From positions 434,001-498,000 of the forward strand of contig NZ_AP023257.1 in assembly GCF_016756595.1 (NCBI RefSeq): a stretch of 64,000 nt of DNA, written 5' to 3'. Made by a program: the position numbers and the translations under genes. The notes beneath the pieces are model-generated. The model did no database searches and was not told the origin of the DNA. It was given only the letters and a program-made list of their open reading frames with translations. Source of the stretch: Mesorhizobium sp. L-2-11. Its GTDB lineage: Bacteria; Pseudomonadota; Alphaproteobacteria; Rhizobiales; Rhizobiaceae. Shown in pieces: positions 51,891 to 60,788 of the stretch. Position 1 is the first letter of the stretch. Each line of letters starts with the position of its first letter.

Positions 51891-51906
51891 CTGCAATGTA
51901 TTGCAG
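51891..51906. promoter_or_regulatory. CTGCAAT-GT-ATTGCAG dyad upstream of the sigma gene
   Basis: Perfect 7-bp arms around a 2-bp centre, 37 bp upstream of the SigK-type start codon, in an AT-rich patch. A possible repressor site or part of the autoregulated promoter. GGGAAC just upstream on the minus strand (near 51926) could be an ECF -35, but no fitting -10 was recognised. Confidence 0.45.
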
Positions 51907-51975
51907 CGGCGGAAGCGTTCCCGGGCACCGAGAGCGCGGCAGGCTTCGATCCCCAAGAAAGAGCCGACCTTTTCG

Positions 51976-52026
51976 GGCATCTGATTTTCCCAAAACCGGG
52001 TTTCCACTTTTGCATCCGATGCTCTA
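51976..52026. repeat. AAAACCGGGTTTCC-type intergenic element
   Basis: GGGCATCTGATTTTCCCAAA...GCATCCGATGCTC contains the AAACCGGGTTTCCACTTTT signature of a rhizobial repeat, ending in a GCATCCGATGC dyad on one side. Poorly symmetrical; a degenerate member. It lies between the sigma factor and amidase promoters. Confidence 0.5.
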
Positions 52027-52052
52027 GCTTGCCGATAGTTGGGGGAGCATGA

Positions 52053-53549
52053 ATGTCGGTCGAACGGGCCCTGTGGGAACATGACGCTACCGGCCTGGCC
52101 GGCTTGGTGCGCAAAGGAGAAATCTCGCCGCAGGAGCTCGTCGATGCGGCGATTGCGCGGGCCGAGGCCACTCGCCCGGACATCAATGCCATCGCCGAGC
52201 CGCTTTACGAGGCGGCGCGGACGCGGGCGAAAACCATCGACCGGAACCTGCCGCTGGCCGGTGTGCCCTTTGCGCTGAAGGATCTCGGCATCGCCATGAA
52301 GGGTGTGCCGACGTACGGCGGCAGCCGCATTCCGGCTTTCGTTGCCGATTTCGACTCGGTGATGACCGAACGCCATCTGGCCGCCGGCCTTGTCCCGATC
52401 GCCACCAGCACCTCGCCCGAACATGGGCTGAGGCTGATGACCGAATCCACCGCTTTCGGCATCACCCGCAATCCGTGGAATACAGCCCATACCAGCGGCG
52501 GCTCGTCTGGAGGTGCGGCGGCCCTGGTCGCAGCCGGCGTCGTGCCGGTGGCACATGCTTCGGATGGCGGCGGCTCGATCCGCGTACCCGCCGCCTGCAC
52601 CGGGCTGATCGGGCTGAAAACCTCGCGCGGGCGTGTGCCGCTGTCGCCGCTCGTCACCGAAAGCTGGTACGGCATGGTCGTCGGCCACGCCGTTTCCCGC
52701 TCGGTTCGGGATTCGGCCATGCTGCTCGACCTGACGCATGGACCCGATCCGCTGTCGCCCTATGCGGCGGCGCCGCCAAAAGGAAGTTTCGCCGCCGCAG
52801 CAGTGCGTGACCCCGGCAAGCTGAAACTGGCCGTCTACCGGAAATCGCCGCTCGGCCTGCCGATATCGGCCGAGACGCTGGCGGCGCTGGACACTGCGAC
52901 AGCGTTGGCGCGCGAAGGCGGCCATACGATAGAGGAGATCGACCTGCCCTATATCGATCGCGATTTCATCGGTGATTTCGCCAGGACCGTCGCCGCGGCG
53001 GTGGCCGGCACGATGCGCGGCGAGGTCTTGCGTGTCGGCCGCTCCATTTCAGGTGATATCGAACGCGCCACGCGTGTGCTGAGCCGCTTCGGCGAAATCC
53101 TTTCGGCCGGCGAGATCTATGCCAGCCTGCAGCGGCTGCACGCCACGTCGCGCCGCCTGATCACCGAGACCGCGCCGTACGATGCCGTTCTGATGCCTGT
53201 TATCGCGCATCCGCCGCTCGCCTGCGGCGCGATGGACCCGAAAGGCGCAGATGCGTTCCTGGAAGACATGCTCGACAGGCTGCGGCTTGCCCGCCTGCTG
53301 AAATTCAAGCCGCTGTTCGGCCAGTTGATGGACAAGAGCCTGTGGTTCACCCACTGGCCGGCAATCCAGAACGTCAGCGGCCAGCCGTCGATCGCGCTGC
53401 CTGTTTATGTCACCGATGCCGGCCTGCCGCTCGGCATCCAGGCCGCCGGCCGCCCCGGCGACGAGGAGACCTTGTTGTCACTCGCCGCGCAAATGGAAAA
53501 GATTTCGGGATGGCTGACGCGGCGGGCGCCGCTGCAGGTGCCGGCATGA
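52053..53549 (+). CDS. Amidase signature-family hydrolase
   Basis: 498 residues, standard for the family. The catalytic triad is readable: Lys76 (FALKDLG), cis-Ser151 (TSGGSSGGAAA) and the nucleophile Ser175 (DGGGSIRVPAA). No signal peptide, so cytoplasmic. It lacks the GatA-specific context (no gatB or gatC), so it is a stand-alone amide hydrolase of unknown substrate. Followed by argB 102 bp later. Confidence 0.92.
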   Translation: MSVERALWEHDATGLAGLVRKGEISPQELVDAAIARAEATRPDINAIAEPLYEAARTRAKTIDRNLPLAGVPFALKDLGIAMKGVPTYGGSRIPAFVADFDSVMTERHLAAGLVPIATSTSPEHGLRLMTESTAFGITRNPWNTAHTSGGSSGGAAALVAAGVVPVAHASDGGGSIRVPAACTGLIGLKTSRGRVPLSPLVTESWYGMVVGHAVSRSVRDSAMLLDLTHGPDPLSPYAAAPPKGSFAAAAVRDPGKLKLAVYRKSPLGLPISAETLAALDTATALAREGGHTIEEIDLPYIDRDFIGDFARTVAAAVAGTMRGEVLRVGRSISGDIERATRVLSRFGEILSAGEIYASLQRLHATSRRLITETAPYDAVLMPVIAHPPLACGAMDPKGADAFLEDMLDRLRLARLLKFKPLFGQLMDKSLWFTHWPAIQNVSGQPSIALPVYVTDAGLPLGIQAAGRPGDEETLLSLAAQMEKISGWLTRRAPLQVPA

Positions 53550-53651
53550 AAGCGGGCCGATTTTCACCTGACGTGACAGCAAAGCCGTTTGCCCCCTGCT
53601 CCAATTCCCGCTAAGACGCCGCCGTTCATGCCAAGCTGGGAACCAAGCCGA

Positions 53652-54545
53652 ATGACGGACCTCGCCGCCACCGCCGAAATGCAGGCCGCGCTGCTCTCGA
53701 GGGCGCTGCCCTATATGCAGCGCTACGAGAACAAGACGGTCGTGGTGAAGTATGGCGGCCACGCCATGGGCGACATCGCGCTCGGCAAGGCCTTCGCCCG
53801 CGACATCGCGCTGCTCAAACAATCCGGCGTCAATCCGATCGTCGTGCATGGCGGCGGGCCGCAGATCGGCGCCATGCTGAACAAGATGGGCATCGAATCG
53901 AAGTTCGAGGGCGGACTGCGCGTCACCGACCAGAAGACGGTCGAGATCGTCGAAATGGTGCTGGCCGGCTCGATCAACAAGGAGATCGTCGCGCTGATCA
54001 ATGCCGAGGGCGAATGGGCCATCGGCCTGTGCGGCAAGGACGGCAATATGGTTTTCGCCGAAAAGGCGCGCAAGACCATGATCGACCTGGACTCCAACAT
54101 CGAGCGTGTGCTCGATCTCGGCTTCGTCGGCGAGCCGGTCGAGGTCGATCGCACCCTGCTCGACCTTCTGGCGCGGTCCGAAATGATCCCGGTGCTGGCG
54201 CCGGTGGCGCCGGGCCGCGACGGCCACACCTACAACATCAATGCCGACACCTTCGCCGGCGCCATCGCCGGCGCCTGCCAGGCGACACGCCTGCTGTTCC
54301 TCACCGACGTGCCCGGCGTGCTCGACAGGAACAAGAAGCTCATCGACGAACTGACCGTCGCCGAGGCCAAGGCCTTGATCAAGGACGGCACGGTATCGGG
54401 CGGCATGATCCCCAAGGTCGAGACCTGCATCGAGGCGATCGAGCGCGGCGTCGAAGGCGTCGTCATCCTCAATGGCAAGACGCCGCATTCGGTGCTGCTC
54501 GAACTGTTTACCGAACACGGCGCCGGCACACTGATCGTGCGGTAA
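53652..54545 (+). CDS. argB: Acetylglutamate kinase
   Basis: 297 residues from ATG 53652 (alternatives at 53589 and 53628 upstream are less likely). Amino-acid-kinase fold: [70 protein letters not shown]. It phosphorylates N-acetylglutamate in arginine synthesis. In many Hyphomicrobiales it directly follows engB; here about 8.2 kb separate them. Confidence 0.96.
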   Translation: MTDLAATAEMQAALLSRALPYMQRYENKTVVVKYGGHAMGDIALGKAFARDIALLKQSGVNPIVVHGGGPQIGAMLNKMGIESKFEGGLRVTDQKTVEIVEMVLAGSINKEIVALINAEGEWAIGLCGKDGNMVFAEKARKTMIDLDSNIERVLDLGFVGEPVEVDRTLLDLLARSEMIPVLAPVAPGRDGHTYNINADTFAGAIAGACQATRLLFLTDVPGVLDRNKKLIDELTVAEAKALIKDGTVSGGMIPKVETCIEAIERGVEGVVILNGKTPHSVLLELFTEHGAGTLIVR

Positions 54546-54602
54546 GCGCAGGCTGCAACTTGCCGGTTATCAACCAAGGGTTGAAAAGGCGCCAGGGCGA
54601 AC

Positions 54603-55085
54603 TTATCGCCTGAGGTGCCCAAGCGGCACGTGGCCCGGCCCCTTGATGTTCTGCAGCACGAGCTGCGTGTGGACGTCGCGGACGCCGTCGAGCCGCATCA
54701 GCCGGTGCATGACAAAGGCGTTGAGCTCGTCGACCGACGGCACCATGACATGCAGCAGGAAATCGTAGTCGCCGGTCATCGTCCAGCACGACGACACCTC
54801 GTCCATGCGCTGCACGGCGGCGATGAAGGTTTCGGGCGAACCGTCGCTGTGGGTTACCAGGCGCACCTGAATGAACACCTCGACCATCAGGCCGATGGCG
54901 CGGCGGCTGAGCACGGCGGCAAAGCGCTTGATGATGCCGGCGCTCTGAAGCGCCTCGAAGCGGCGCGCGCATGGCGTCGTCGAAAGGCCGATCTCCTGGG
55001 CCAGTTCGGACACAGGCTTGCGCCCATCGCGCTGCAAGATATCGAGCATCTTGATCTCAAAATCGTCAAACTGAGGCACTTTCAC
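54603..55085 (-). CDS. Lrp/AsnC-family regulator
   Basis: 160 residues: HTH (FEIKMLDILQRDGRKPVSEL; LSTTPCARRFEALQSAGII) and a RAM/AsnC ligand domain (EVFIQVRLVTHSDGSPETFI; CWTMTGDYDFLLHVMVPSVD; VRDVHTQLVLQNIKGPGHVP). Divergent from phhA across 129 bp; it very probably activates or represses phenylalanine breakdown in response to an aromatic amino acid. Confidence 0.92.
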   Translation of the reverse strand: MKVPQFDDFEIKMLDILQRDGRKPVSELAQEIGLSTTPCARRFEALQSAGIIKRFAAVLSRRAIGLMVEVFIQVRLVTHSDGSPETFIAAVQRMDEVSSCWTMTGDYDFLLHVMVPSVDELNAFVMHRLMRLDGVRDVHTQLVLQNIKGPGHVPLGHLRR

Positions 55086-55214
55086 TCTCCTGCAGCTTTG
55101 CTGTGGTGGCTTTTACCTCAAATCGCCTGTTCGGGCCATTATCAAAGCGGATTTGCCTCACCGGATCCGGCTAAACTTTTAATATGTTAGTCGTGATTTC
55201 CAGGGAGAACAGCC

Positions 55215-56051
55215 ATGACGATGAGCGTTGCCGATTACGCCCGCGAATGCGCGGCGCAAGGCCTTCGCGGCGACTATTCGGTCTGCCGTGCCGATTTCAC
55301 CGTTGAGCAGAGCTACAAATACACCGCTGACGAGCAGGCGGTGTGGCGTACTTTGTGCGACCGCCAGACGAAGCTGACCAAAAAACTGGCACATCGGTCC
55401 TATCTCGACGGCGTCGCCACGCTGGGCCTGCTCGACAGGATTCCGGATTTCGGTGTGGTCAGCGAGAAGCTGCGCAAGCTTACCGGTTGGGAAATCGTCG
55501 CCGTGCCGGGCCTCATTCCCGCACCGGCCTTCTTCGTCCACCTGGCGGCCCGGCGCTTCCCGGTGACCAACTGGCTGCGGACGAAACAAGAGCTCGACTA
55601 CATCGTCGAGCCGGATATGTTCCATGACTTCTTCGGCCATGTGCCGGTGCTGACCCAGCCGGTCTTTGCCGATTTCATGCAGATGTATGGTGAGAAGGCC
55701 GAGCATCTGATCGCGCTCGGCGGCGACGAGATGATCAGCCGCCTCTACTGGTACACCGTCGAATACGGGCTGATCCAGGAGGCCGGCCAACCGTTGAAGG
55801 CTTTCGGCGCCGGGCTGATGTCATCCTTTGCGGAACTTCAATTCGCGGTTGAAAGCAAGGACGCGCATCATGTTCCCTTCGATCTGGAAACGGTAATGCG
55901 CACCAGCTATGAGATCGACAAGTTCCAGCGCGCCTATTTCGTGCTGCCGTCATTCGACGTTTTGCGCGATGCCTTCCGGAACGTCGCCGACATGGCAGCG
56001 ATCATCGGACGCCACAAGGGCAAGCCGGCGCTCGACCCGGCGAAACTTTAG
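55215..56051 (+). CDS. phhA: Phenylalanine 4-monooxygenase
   Basis: 278 residues with AGGGAG upstream. Iron ligands His137 and His142 in PDMFHDFFGHVP and Glu183 in YWYTVEYG are all present, as is the pterin-pocket segment. It hydroxylates phenylalanine to tyrosine with a tetrahydropterin. No pterin-carbinolamine dehydratase gene is adjacent. Control is probably by the divergent Lrp protein; AAATCGC/GCGGATTT half-sites (55121-55156) lie between them. Confidence 0.95.
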   Translation: MTMSVADYARECAAQGLRGDYSVCRADFTVEQSYKYTADEQAVWRTLCDRQTKLTKKLAHRSYLDGVATLGLLDRIPDFGVVSEKLRKLTGWEIVAVPGLIPAPAFFVHLAARRFPVTNWLRTKQELDYIVEPDMFHDFFGHVPVLTQPVFADFMQMYGEKAEHLIALGGDEMISRLYWYTVEYGLIQEAGQPLKAFGAGLMSSFAELQFAVESKDAHHVPFDLETVMRTSYEIDKFQRAYFVLPSFDVLRDAFRNVADMAAIIGRHKGKPALDPAKL

Positions 56052-56156
56052 ACGCTGGCCAGGCTCGGACGCTCGCAGCCGATCGGCGCGGGCGTTATTG
56101 GTGGCGCGCTGTGATGACAATCGCTCGGAGGCCGGAAGCCGAGAAGATGGGACCGC

Positions 56157-56918
56157 TCAGGCCGCTTCGGAAACGTCCCTGTCCAGGATGGTCAGATTGC
56201 GGCCGCGATCCTTGGCCTGGTAAAGGCGGCGGTCGGCGGCACGCATCAGATCCGATACGCCGGCATCCTCGCCGCAGGTGACACCGCCGATGCTGACGGT
56301 GAGGGGTATGACCCGCTCATCGACGGGACGGAAACGGATCAGCTCGACTTCACGGCGAATGCGTTCAGCGACGCGTTTGGCTTCCTGTTCGGTGGCGCCG
56401 ACCAGAAACGCACCGAATTCCTCGCCGCCGATGCGGCCGATCACGTCGCCGCTGCGCACGCCGCGCTCGATCGCGCTTGCAATCAGGAGTAGCGCATCGT
56501 CGCCGGTCAGGTGGCCGTAGCTGTCGTTGATGAGCTTGAAGTGATCGGCATCGATGATCAGCAACGCGCCGCGATCGGATTTACGCCGGGTCGCCTCGAG
56601 CGCGGCAAAGAAGCTCTCGCGGTTGAGCATGCCGGTCATGTCGTCGCGGCTCGCCTTCTCCGACAGGCGCCGATGCGCTGCGGCGAGCTCGGCATGAGCG
56701 CGGGCGAGGTCGCGATGGGCGCCTTTCAACCTCTCGCCCTGCCAGAACGTGTAGGCGCTGGCGATCCAGGCGAGCACCAGCGGGCAGACCGTGGATGTCA
56801 GCCAGATCGTGCGGTTGATCGGGAAGCCCATTGCCGGAACGACGATCAGCGTCAACAAAAGCGAGACTGCGAGGGAGGCGAAAGCGACGGCGGCAGACTT
56901 CAGAAATATGCGGCTCAT
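56157..56918 (-). CDS. Diguanylate cyclase (GGEEF), membrane-bound
   Basis: 253 residues from ATG 56918 (GGGGAG upstream); in-frame codons to 57344 are rejected. Two helices (about 8-28 and 36-58) precede the GGDEF domain. The active site is GGEEF in GRIGGEEFGAF, with an I-site RSGD five residues before it, so product inhibition is expected. It makes c-di-GMP. A second GGDEF protein is encoded at 61 kb. Confidence 0.92.
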   Translation of the reverse strand: MSRIFLKSAAVAFASLAVSLLLTLIVVPAMGFPINRTIWLTSTVCPLVLAWIASAYTFWQGERLKGAHRDLARAHAELAAAHRRLSEKASRDDMTGMLNRESFFAALEATRRKSDRGALLIIDADHFKLINDSYGHLTGDDALLLIASAIERGVRSGDVIGRIGGEEFGAFLVGATEQEAKRVAERIRREVELIRFRPVDERVIPLTVSIGGVTCGEDAGVSDLMRAADRRLYQAKDRGRNLTILDRDVSEAA

Positions 56919-57080
56919 CGCTGGCTCCCCCTGGACCATCTGTGTGCCAGCAAGCCCTGAATGGCACCTTTCGGCGATGCCTAAAATTTGAACCACCGCG
57001 CGATTTTCGTCACCCGTGACGCGCATAAGTTGTGGATAAAGCCTCTGCCAAAAGCATTGTTTCGTGCCATAAGGGGTTGC

Positions 57081-57721
57081 ATGACCACGCTCCCGGATCC
57101 CGCCCGCTTTGCCCATGTCACCGACTGGGTGTTCGACCTCGACAACACGCTCTATCCGCACCATTCGAACCTGTTCGCGCAGATCGACGTAAAGATGACC
57201 TCCTATGTCGAAGAACTGCTGACGCTGCCTCGCGACGATGCCCGCAAGCTGCAGAAGGAACTCTACCGGGAATATGGCACGACGCTGAACGGTCTGATGG
57301 CGCGCCACGGCATCGATCCCGACGACTTTCTCGAGAAGGTCCATGACATCGACTATTCACCAATGGCGACCGCAGGCATGCCGAACGCACCGCGCGCCAA
57401 CTCGGCATCCTCGATCATTTCGACGACATCTTCGATATCGTCGCTGCCGGGCTGAACCCCAAGCCGGCGCGCCAGACCTACGAGAAGTTCGCGGAACTCC
57501 ACGCGGTCACCGGCCACAATGCGGTGATGTTCGAGGATCTGGCCCGCAACCTATCCGTGCCGAAATCGCTCGGCATGACCACGGTGCTGGTCGTGCCGCG
57601 CAACTTCGAGCCGACCTTCTCGGAAATCTGGGAACGTGACACGGCCAACGAGGACGATGTGGATTTCGTCACCGACGATCTTGCCGAATTCCTCACCGCG
57701 ATCGTCGACGTCACCGCTTGA
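57081..57721 (+). pseudogene. Pyrimidine 5'-nucleotidase-like HAD hydrolase with internal deletion
   Basis: ATG 57081 behind AAGGGG. Motif I VFDLDNTLYPHHSNLFAQID is intact and the cap follows to DFLEKVHDIDYS at 57358. There the frame jumps directly into FTNGDRRHAERTARQLGILD (motif II region) in another frame, then continues to the motif III/IV end FVTDDLAEFLTAIV. In relatives about 22 residues lie between these points, so roughly 65 bases seem deleted with loss of frame. The second part stays open to 57721. In Hyphomicrobiales this gene normally sits just before dapD. Confidence 0.82.
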
Positions 57722-57765
57722 GAGCCGTTGCTTGGTAAAGTCGGATCGATACCGCAGCCCGCGGC

Positions 57766-58605
57766 CTAAAGCTGATAGAAGCGGCTGATGATCCCCCAGG
57801 CTTCGTCGGCGGTGTCGACGAAATCGATGATGTCCTGGTCGCCAGGGGTGATCGTGCCTTGCTCGGCGAGGAAATCGAGATCGATCGCCCGTTTCCAGAA
57901 AGCCTTGCCGAACAGGATCACCGGCACGCGCTCCATGCGGCCGGTCTGGATCAGGGTCAGCGTCTCGAAAAATTCGTCCATCGTGCCGAAGCCGCCAGGA
58001 AACACCGCGACAGCCTTGGCGCGCATGACGAAATGCATCTTGCGGACCGCGAAATAGTGGAAGTTGAAACAGAGCTCCGGCGTCACATAGGCATTCGGCG
58101 CCTGCTCGTGCGGCAACACGATGTTGAGGCCGATCGACGGCGCGCCGACATCGTCGGCACCGCGGTTGCCGGCTTCCATGACGCCGGGTCCGCCGCCCGT
58201 CACCACGACGAATTCGCGATAATAGGAGGTGGCCGACTGCTGCGAGCAGAGGCGGGCGAATTTTCGCGCTTCCTCGTAATATTTGCTGTTTCTCTCGAGG
58301 TTCTCCTTCTGCGTCTCGTTCTTGGCCGCCCAGGCTTCACCGCCCGGCTCGGGGATGCGCGCCCCGCCGAACAGAATGACGGTCGAGCCGATGCCGCGCT
58401 CGGCCAGGATCATCTCCGGCTTCAACAGTTCGAGCTGCAGCCTGACCGCGCGCAATTCGCGCCGTGTCATGAAGTCGGGATCGTTCCAGGCCAACCGGTA
58501 GGTCTCGGCACGCGTCTGCGGCGTGTCCGGCACGCTTTTCGACCGCTCCAGATCCTCGTCCGAATGCGGCAGCGGCGTCCACCCCGTCTTTTCCATAGGA
58601 GTCAT
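57766..58605 (-). CDS. LOG-family protein (TIGR00730 Rossmann-fold, cytokinin riboside phosphoribohydrolase-like)
   Basis: 279 residues. A Rossmann fold with the LOG signatures VVTGGGPGVMEAGNRGADDV and AVFPGGFGTMDEFFETLTLI (PGGxGTxxE, catalytic Glu/Arg region). Longer than plant LOG proteins because of an N-terminal extension of about 75 residues, as usual in alphaproteobacteria. Such enzymes cleave nucleotide 5'-monophosphates (AMP or cytokinin). Divergent from dapD. Confidence 0.92.
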   Translation of the reverse strand: MTPMEKTGWTPLPHSDEDLERSKSVPDTPQTRAETYRLAWNDPDFMTRRELRAVRLQLELLKPEMILAERGIGSTVILFGGARIPEPGGEAWAAKNETQKENLERNSKYYEEARKFARLCSQQSATSYYREFVVVTGGGPGVMEAGNRGADDVGAPSIGLNIVLPHEQAPNAYVTPELCFNFHYFAVRKMHFVMRAKAVAVFPGGFGTMDEFFETLTLIQTGRMERVPVILFGKAFWKRAIDLDFLAEQGTITPGDQDIIDFVDTADEAWGIISRFYQL

Positions 58606-58764
58606 GTTACCTACCCGTCCAATTATTTACTTGCCCAATTATTCACTGGGGCCATCCCGGTGACGCAGCCCGATTGACCCTCACCAAGCCTTCACATAGG
58701 GTCCGGCGACTTTCAAAACAGGTTAAGGTGCGGCCCCTTAACAGCTTGGTAATGGAGCGAATTC

Positions 58765-59619
58765 ATGTCAAAGCCCGATCTGGCGAGCCTCGAAAAGACC
58801 ATCGAAACCGCCTTCGAGGAACGCGAGACGATTTCGACGGCAACCCGCGGCGCGACGCGTGACGCCATCCAATCGGCGCTCGACCTGCTCGACCGGGGTG
58901 TCGCCCGCGTTGCCGAGCGCCAGGCCGACGGCACATGGCATGTCAACCAGTGGCTGAAGAAAGCGGTGCTGCTGTCGTTCCGACTCAACCCGATGGAGAT
59001 CATCACCGGTGGTCCGGGCCAGGCCGTGTGGTGGGACAAGGTGCCGTCGAAATTCGACGGCTGGAGCGCCATCGATTTCGAGAAAGCAGGTTTCCGCGCC
59101 GTGCCATCGTCGATCGTGCGGCGCTCCGCCCACGTCGCGCCAGGTGCCGTGCTGATGCCGTCCTTCGTCAATGTCGGAGCCTATGTCGACAGCGGCACCA
59201 TGGTCGACACATGGGCCTCGGTCGGCTCCTGCGCCCAGATCGGCAAGAATGTGCATCTGTCGGGCGGCGTCGGCATCGGCGGCGTGCTGGAGCCGATGCA
59301 GGCCGGCCCCACCATCATCGAGGACAATTGCTTTATCGGCGCACGCTCCGAAGTGGTCGAAGGCTGCATCGTGCGCGAAGGCTCGGTGCTCGGCATGGGC
59401 GTCTTCATCGGCCAGTCGACCAAGATTGTCGACCGTGCCACCGGCGAGGTTTTCTACGGCGAAGTGCCGGCCAATTCCGTGGTGGTGGCGGGCACGATGC
59501 CGGGCAAGAACGTGCCAGGCGAAAACTGGGGTCCCAGCCTCTACTGCGCCGTCATCGTCAAGCGGGTCGATGCCAGGACCCGTTCCAAAACCTCGATCAA
59601 TGAACTGCTTCGCGATTGA
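58765..59619 (+). CDS. dapD: 2,3,4,5-tetrahydropyridine-2,6-dicarboxylate N-succinyltransferase
   Basis: 284 residues with hexapeptide repeats: [40 protein letters not shown] and [20 protein letters not shown]. It succinylates tetrahydrodipicolinate in the lysine/diaminopimelate pathway. dapE, the desuccinylase two steps later, is encoded downstream in the same direction, but not adjacent. Confidence 0.97.
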   Translation: MSKPDLASLEKTIETAFEERETISTATRGATRDAIQSALDLLDRGVARVAERQADGTWHVNQWLKKAVLLSFRLNPMEIITGGPGQAVWWDKVPSKFDGWSAIDFEKAGFRAVPSSIVRRSAHVAPGAVLMPSFVNVGAYVDSGTMVDTWASVGSCAQIGKNVHLSGGVGIGGVLEPMQAGPTIIEDNCFIGARSEVVEGCIVREGSVLGMGVFIGQSTKIVDRATGEVFYGEVPANSVVVAGTMPGKNVPGENWGPSLYCAVIVKRVDARTRSKTSINELLRD

Positions 59620-59646
59620 TCTTCTAGAAAAAACGGACGTACCCGC

Positions 59647-60018
59647 TTGCTCGACAGACCTCGATTTCTATGGCTTTTCTTCAGCCTTTCCGGGCGAGTG
59701 AACCCCAGCGCCTATGTTTTGGCGGGTCTTTTGCCGCTCCTCACTCAGCTTTTCCTGCTCTACCAGTTCTCGCGAACGCCGCTGGGCACTGCTGCAAGTC
59801 AGTACTGGGCGCTCGCCTGGTGGATCGCTGTGGTGGTCTCGACATGGTCGACCTTTGCGCTGACGGCGAAGCGGTTCCATGATTTCGGCAAGCCTACCTA
59901 CTACGCATTGATCTCTCTCATCGTCGGCGCCATTCTCCTTGTCATTTTAGCCTTTTTCAAAAGTGATCCCGGACCCAACCGCTACGGCAAACGCACCAAT
60001 GCGCCGGCCGAATCCTGA
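59647..60018 (+). CDS. DUF805 family membrane protein
   Basis: 123 residues from TTG 59647. Four predicted helices; WLFFSLSGRVNPSAYVLAGL at the N-terminus and TAKRFHDFGKPTYYALISLI near 73-92 (the R.HD.G motif) are typical of DUF805. Function unknown. Lies in a run of plus-strand genes between dapD and dapE. Confidence 0.88.
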   Translation: MLDRPRFLWLFFSLSGRVNPSAYVLAGLLPLLTQLFLLYQFSRTPLGTAASQYWALAWWIAVVVSTWSTFALTAKRFHDFGKPTYYALISLIVGAILLVILAFFKSDPGPNRYGKRTNAPAES

Positions 60019-60039
60019 GCGCCGGGCGGGTATCCAGCC

Positions 60040-60762
60040 ATGCGCTACCGCACGCTTGATGCGAAACTGATCATCGAAACCGCCGAGCGACTGGAAAAAC
60101 GCGTCGCCGAGCGGTTTCCCGATGCAGGCTTGCGTGGCGTCGCCATGGAACTTGTGTCGCTGTCGCGTGATCTGGCCAAGGCGGCGAAGGCGCTGGAAGC
60201 GCCGATCTGGTGGCTTCGCGGCGTCGTCATCACCGCCATTGCCGCCGGCGCGCTGATGTTCCTGTTCGTCGGCACCATCCTGCCGCTCGGCCGTATCTCG
60301 CCAACCCACGACGCCATCCAGTCGGTGCAAGGCATCGAATCCTTGATCAACATGATCATCCTCGCGATGCTCGGCTTCCTGGCCTTGATCCGGACCGAGG
60401 AGCGCATCAAGCGCAAGCAGGTGTTTCGCAAGCTCCATGGCTTGCGCTCGCTGATCCATGTCATCGACATGCATCAGCTGACCAAGGATCCGGCAGCGCT
60501 TTCAAACGAATTCAAGCCGACATCGCATTCACCGGTACGCATAACCGACCGTGCCGATCTCGCGCGCTACCTCGACTATTGCTCCGAAATGCTGTCGATC
60601 ACCGGCAAGATCGCCGCGCTGTTCGCGCAATCGGTCAATGACGATGTGGTCGTCGATGGCGTCAACGACATCGAGTCCCTGGGCTCCAATCTGTCGCGAA
60701 AGATCTGGCAAAAGATCACGCTGATCGACGGTCCATTGCGGTCGGCTCGTCCAAATACCTAA
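60040..60762 (+). CDS. Conserved membrane protein of unknown function
   Basis: 240 residues. Two or three helices near 63-85 and 105-125 (GVVITAIAAGALMFLFVGTI; SLINMIILAMLGFLALI) lie between cytoplasmic helices. The C-terminal half (FRKLHGLRSLIHVIDMHQLT, PARITDRADLARYLDYCSEM, NDDVVVDGVNDIESLGSNLS) is soluble and conserved-looking. I do not recognise a named family. Its position between dapD and dapE is shared by several rhizobial genomes as I recall. Confidence 0.7.
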   Translation: MRYRTLDAKLIIETAERLEKRVAERFPDAGLRGVAMELVSLSRDLAKAAKALEAPIWWLRGVVITAIAAGALMFLFVGTILPLGRISPTHDAIQSVQGIESLINMIILAMLGFLALIRTEERIKRKQVFRKLHGLRSLIHVIDMHQLTKDPAALSNEFKPTSHSPVRITDRADLARYLDYCSEMLSITGKIAALFAQSVNDDVVVDGVNDIESLGSNLSRKIWQKITLIDGPLRSARPNT

Positions 60763-60788
60763 GCTAATCTTAATCACCTTGGTCCAGC

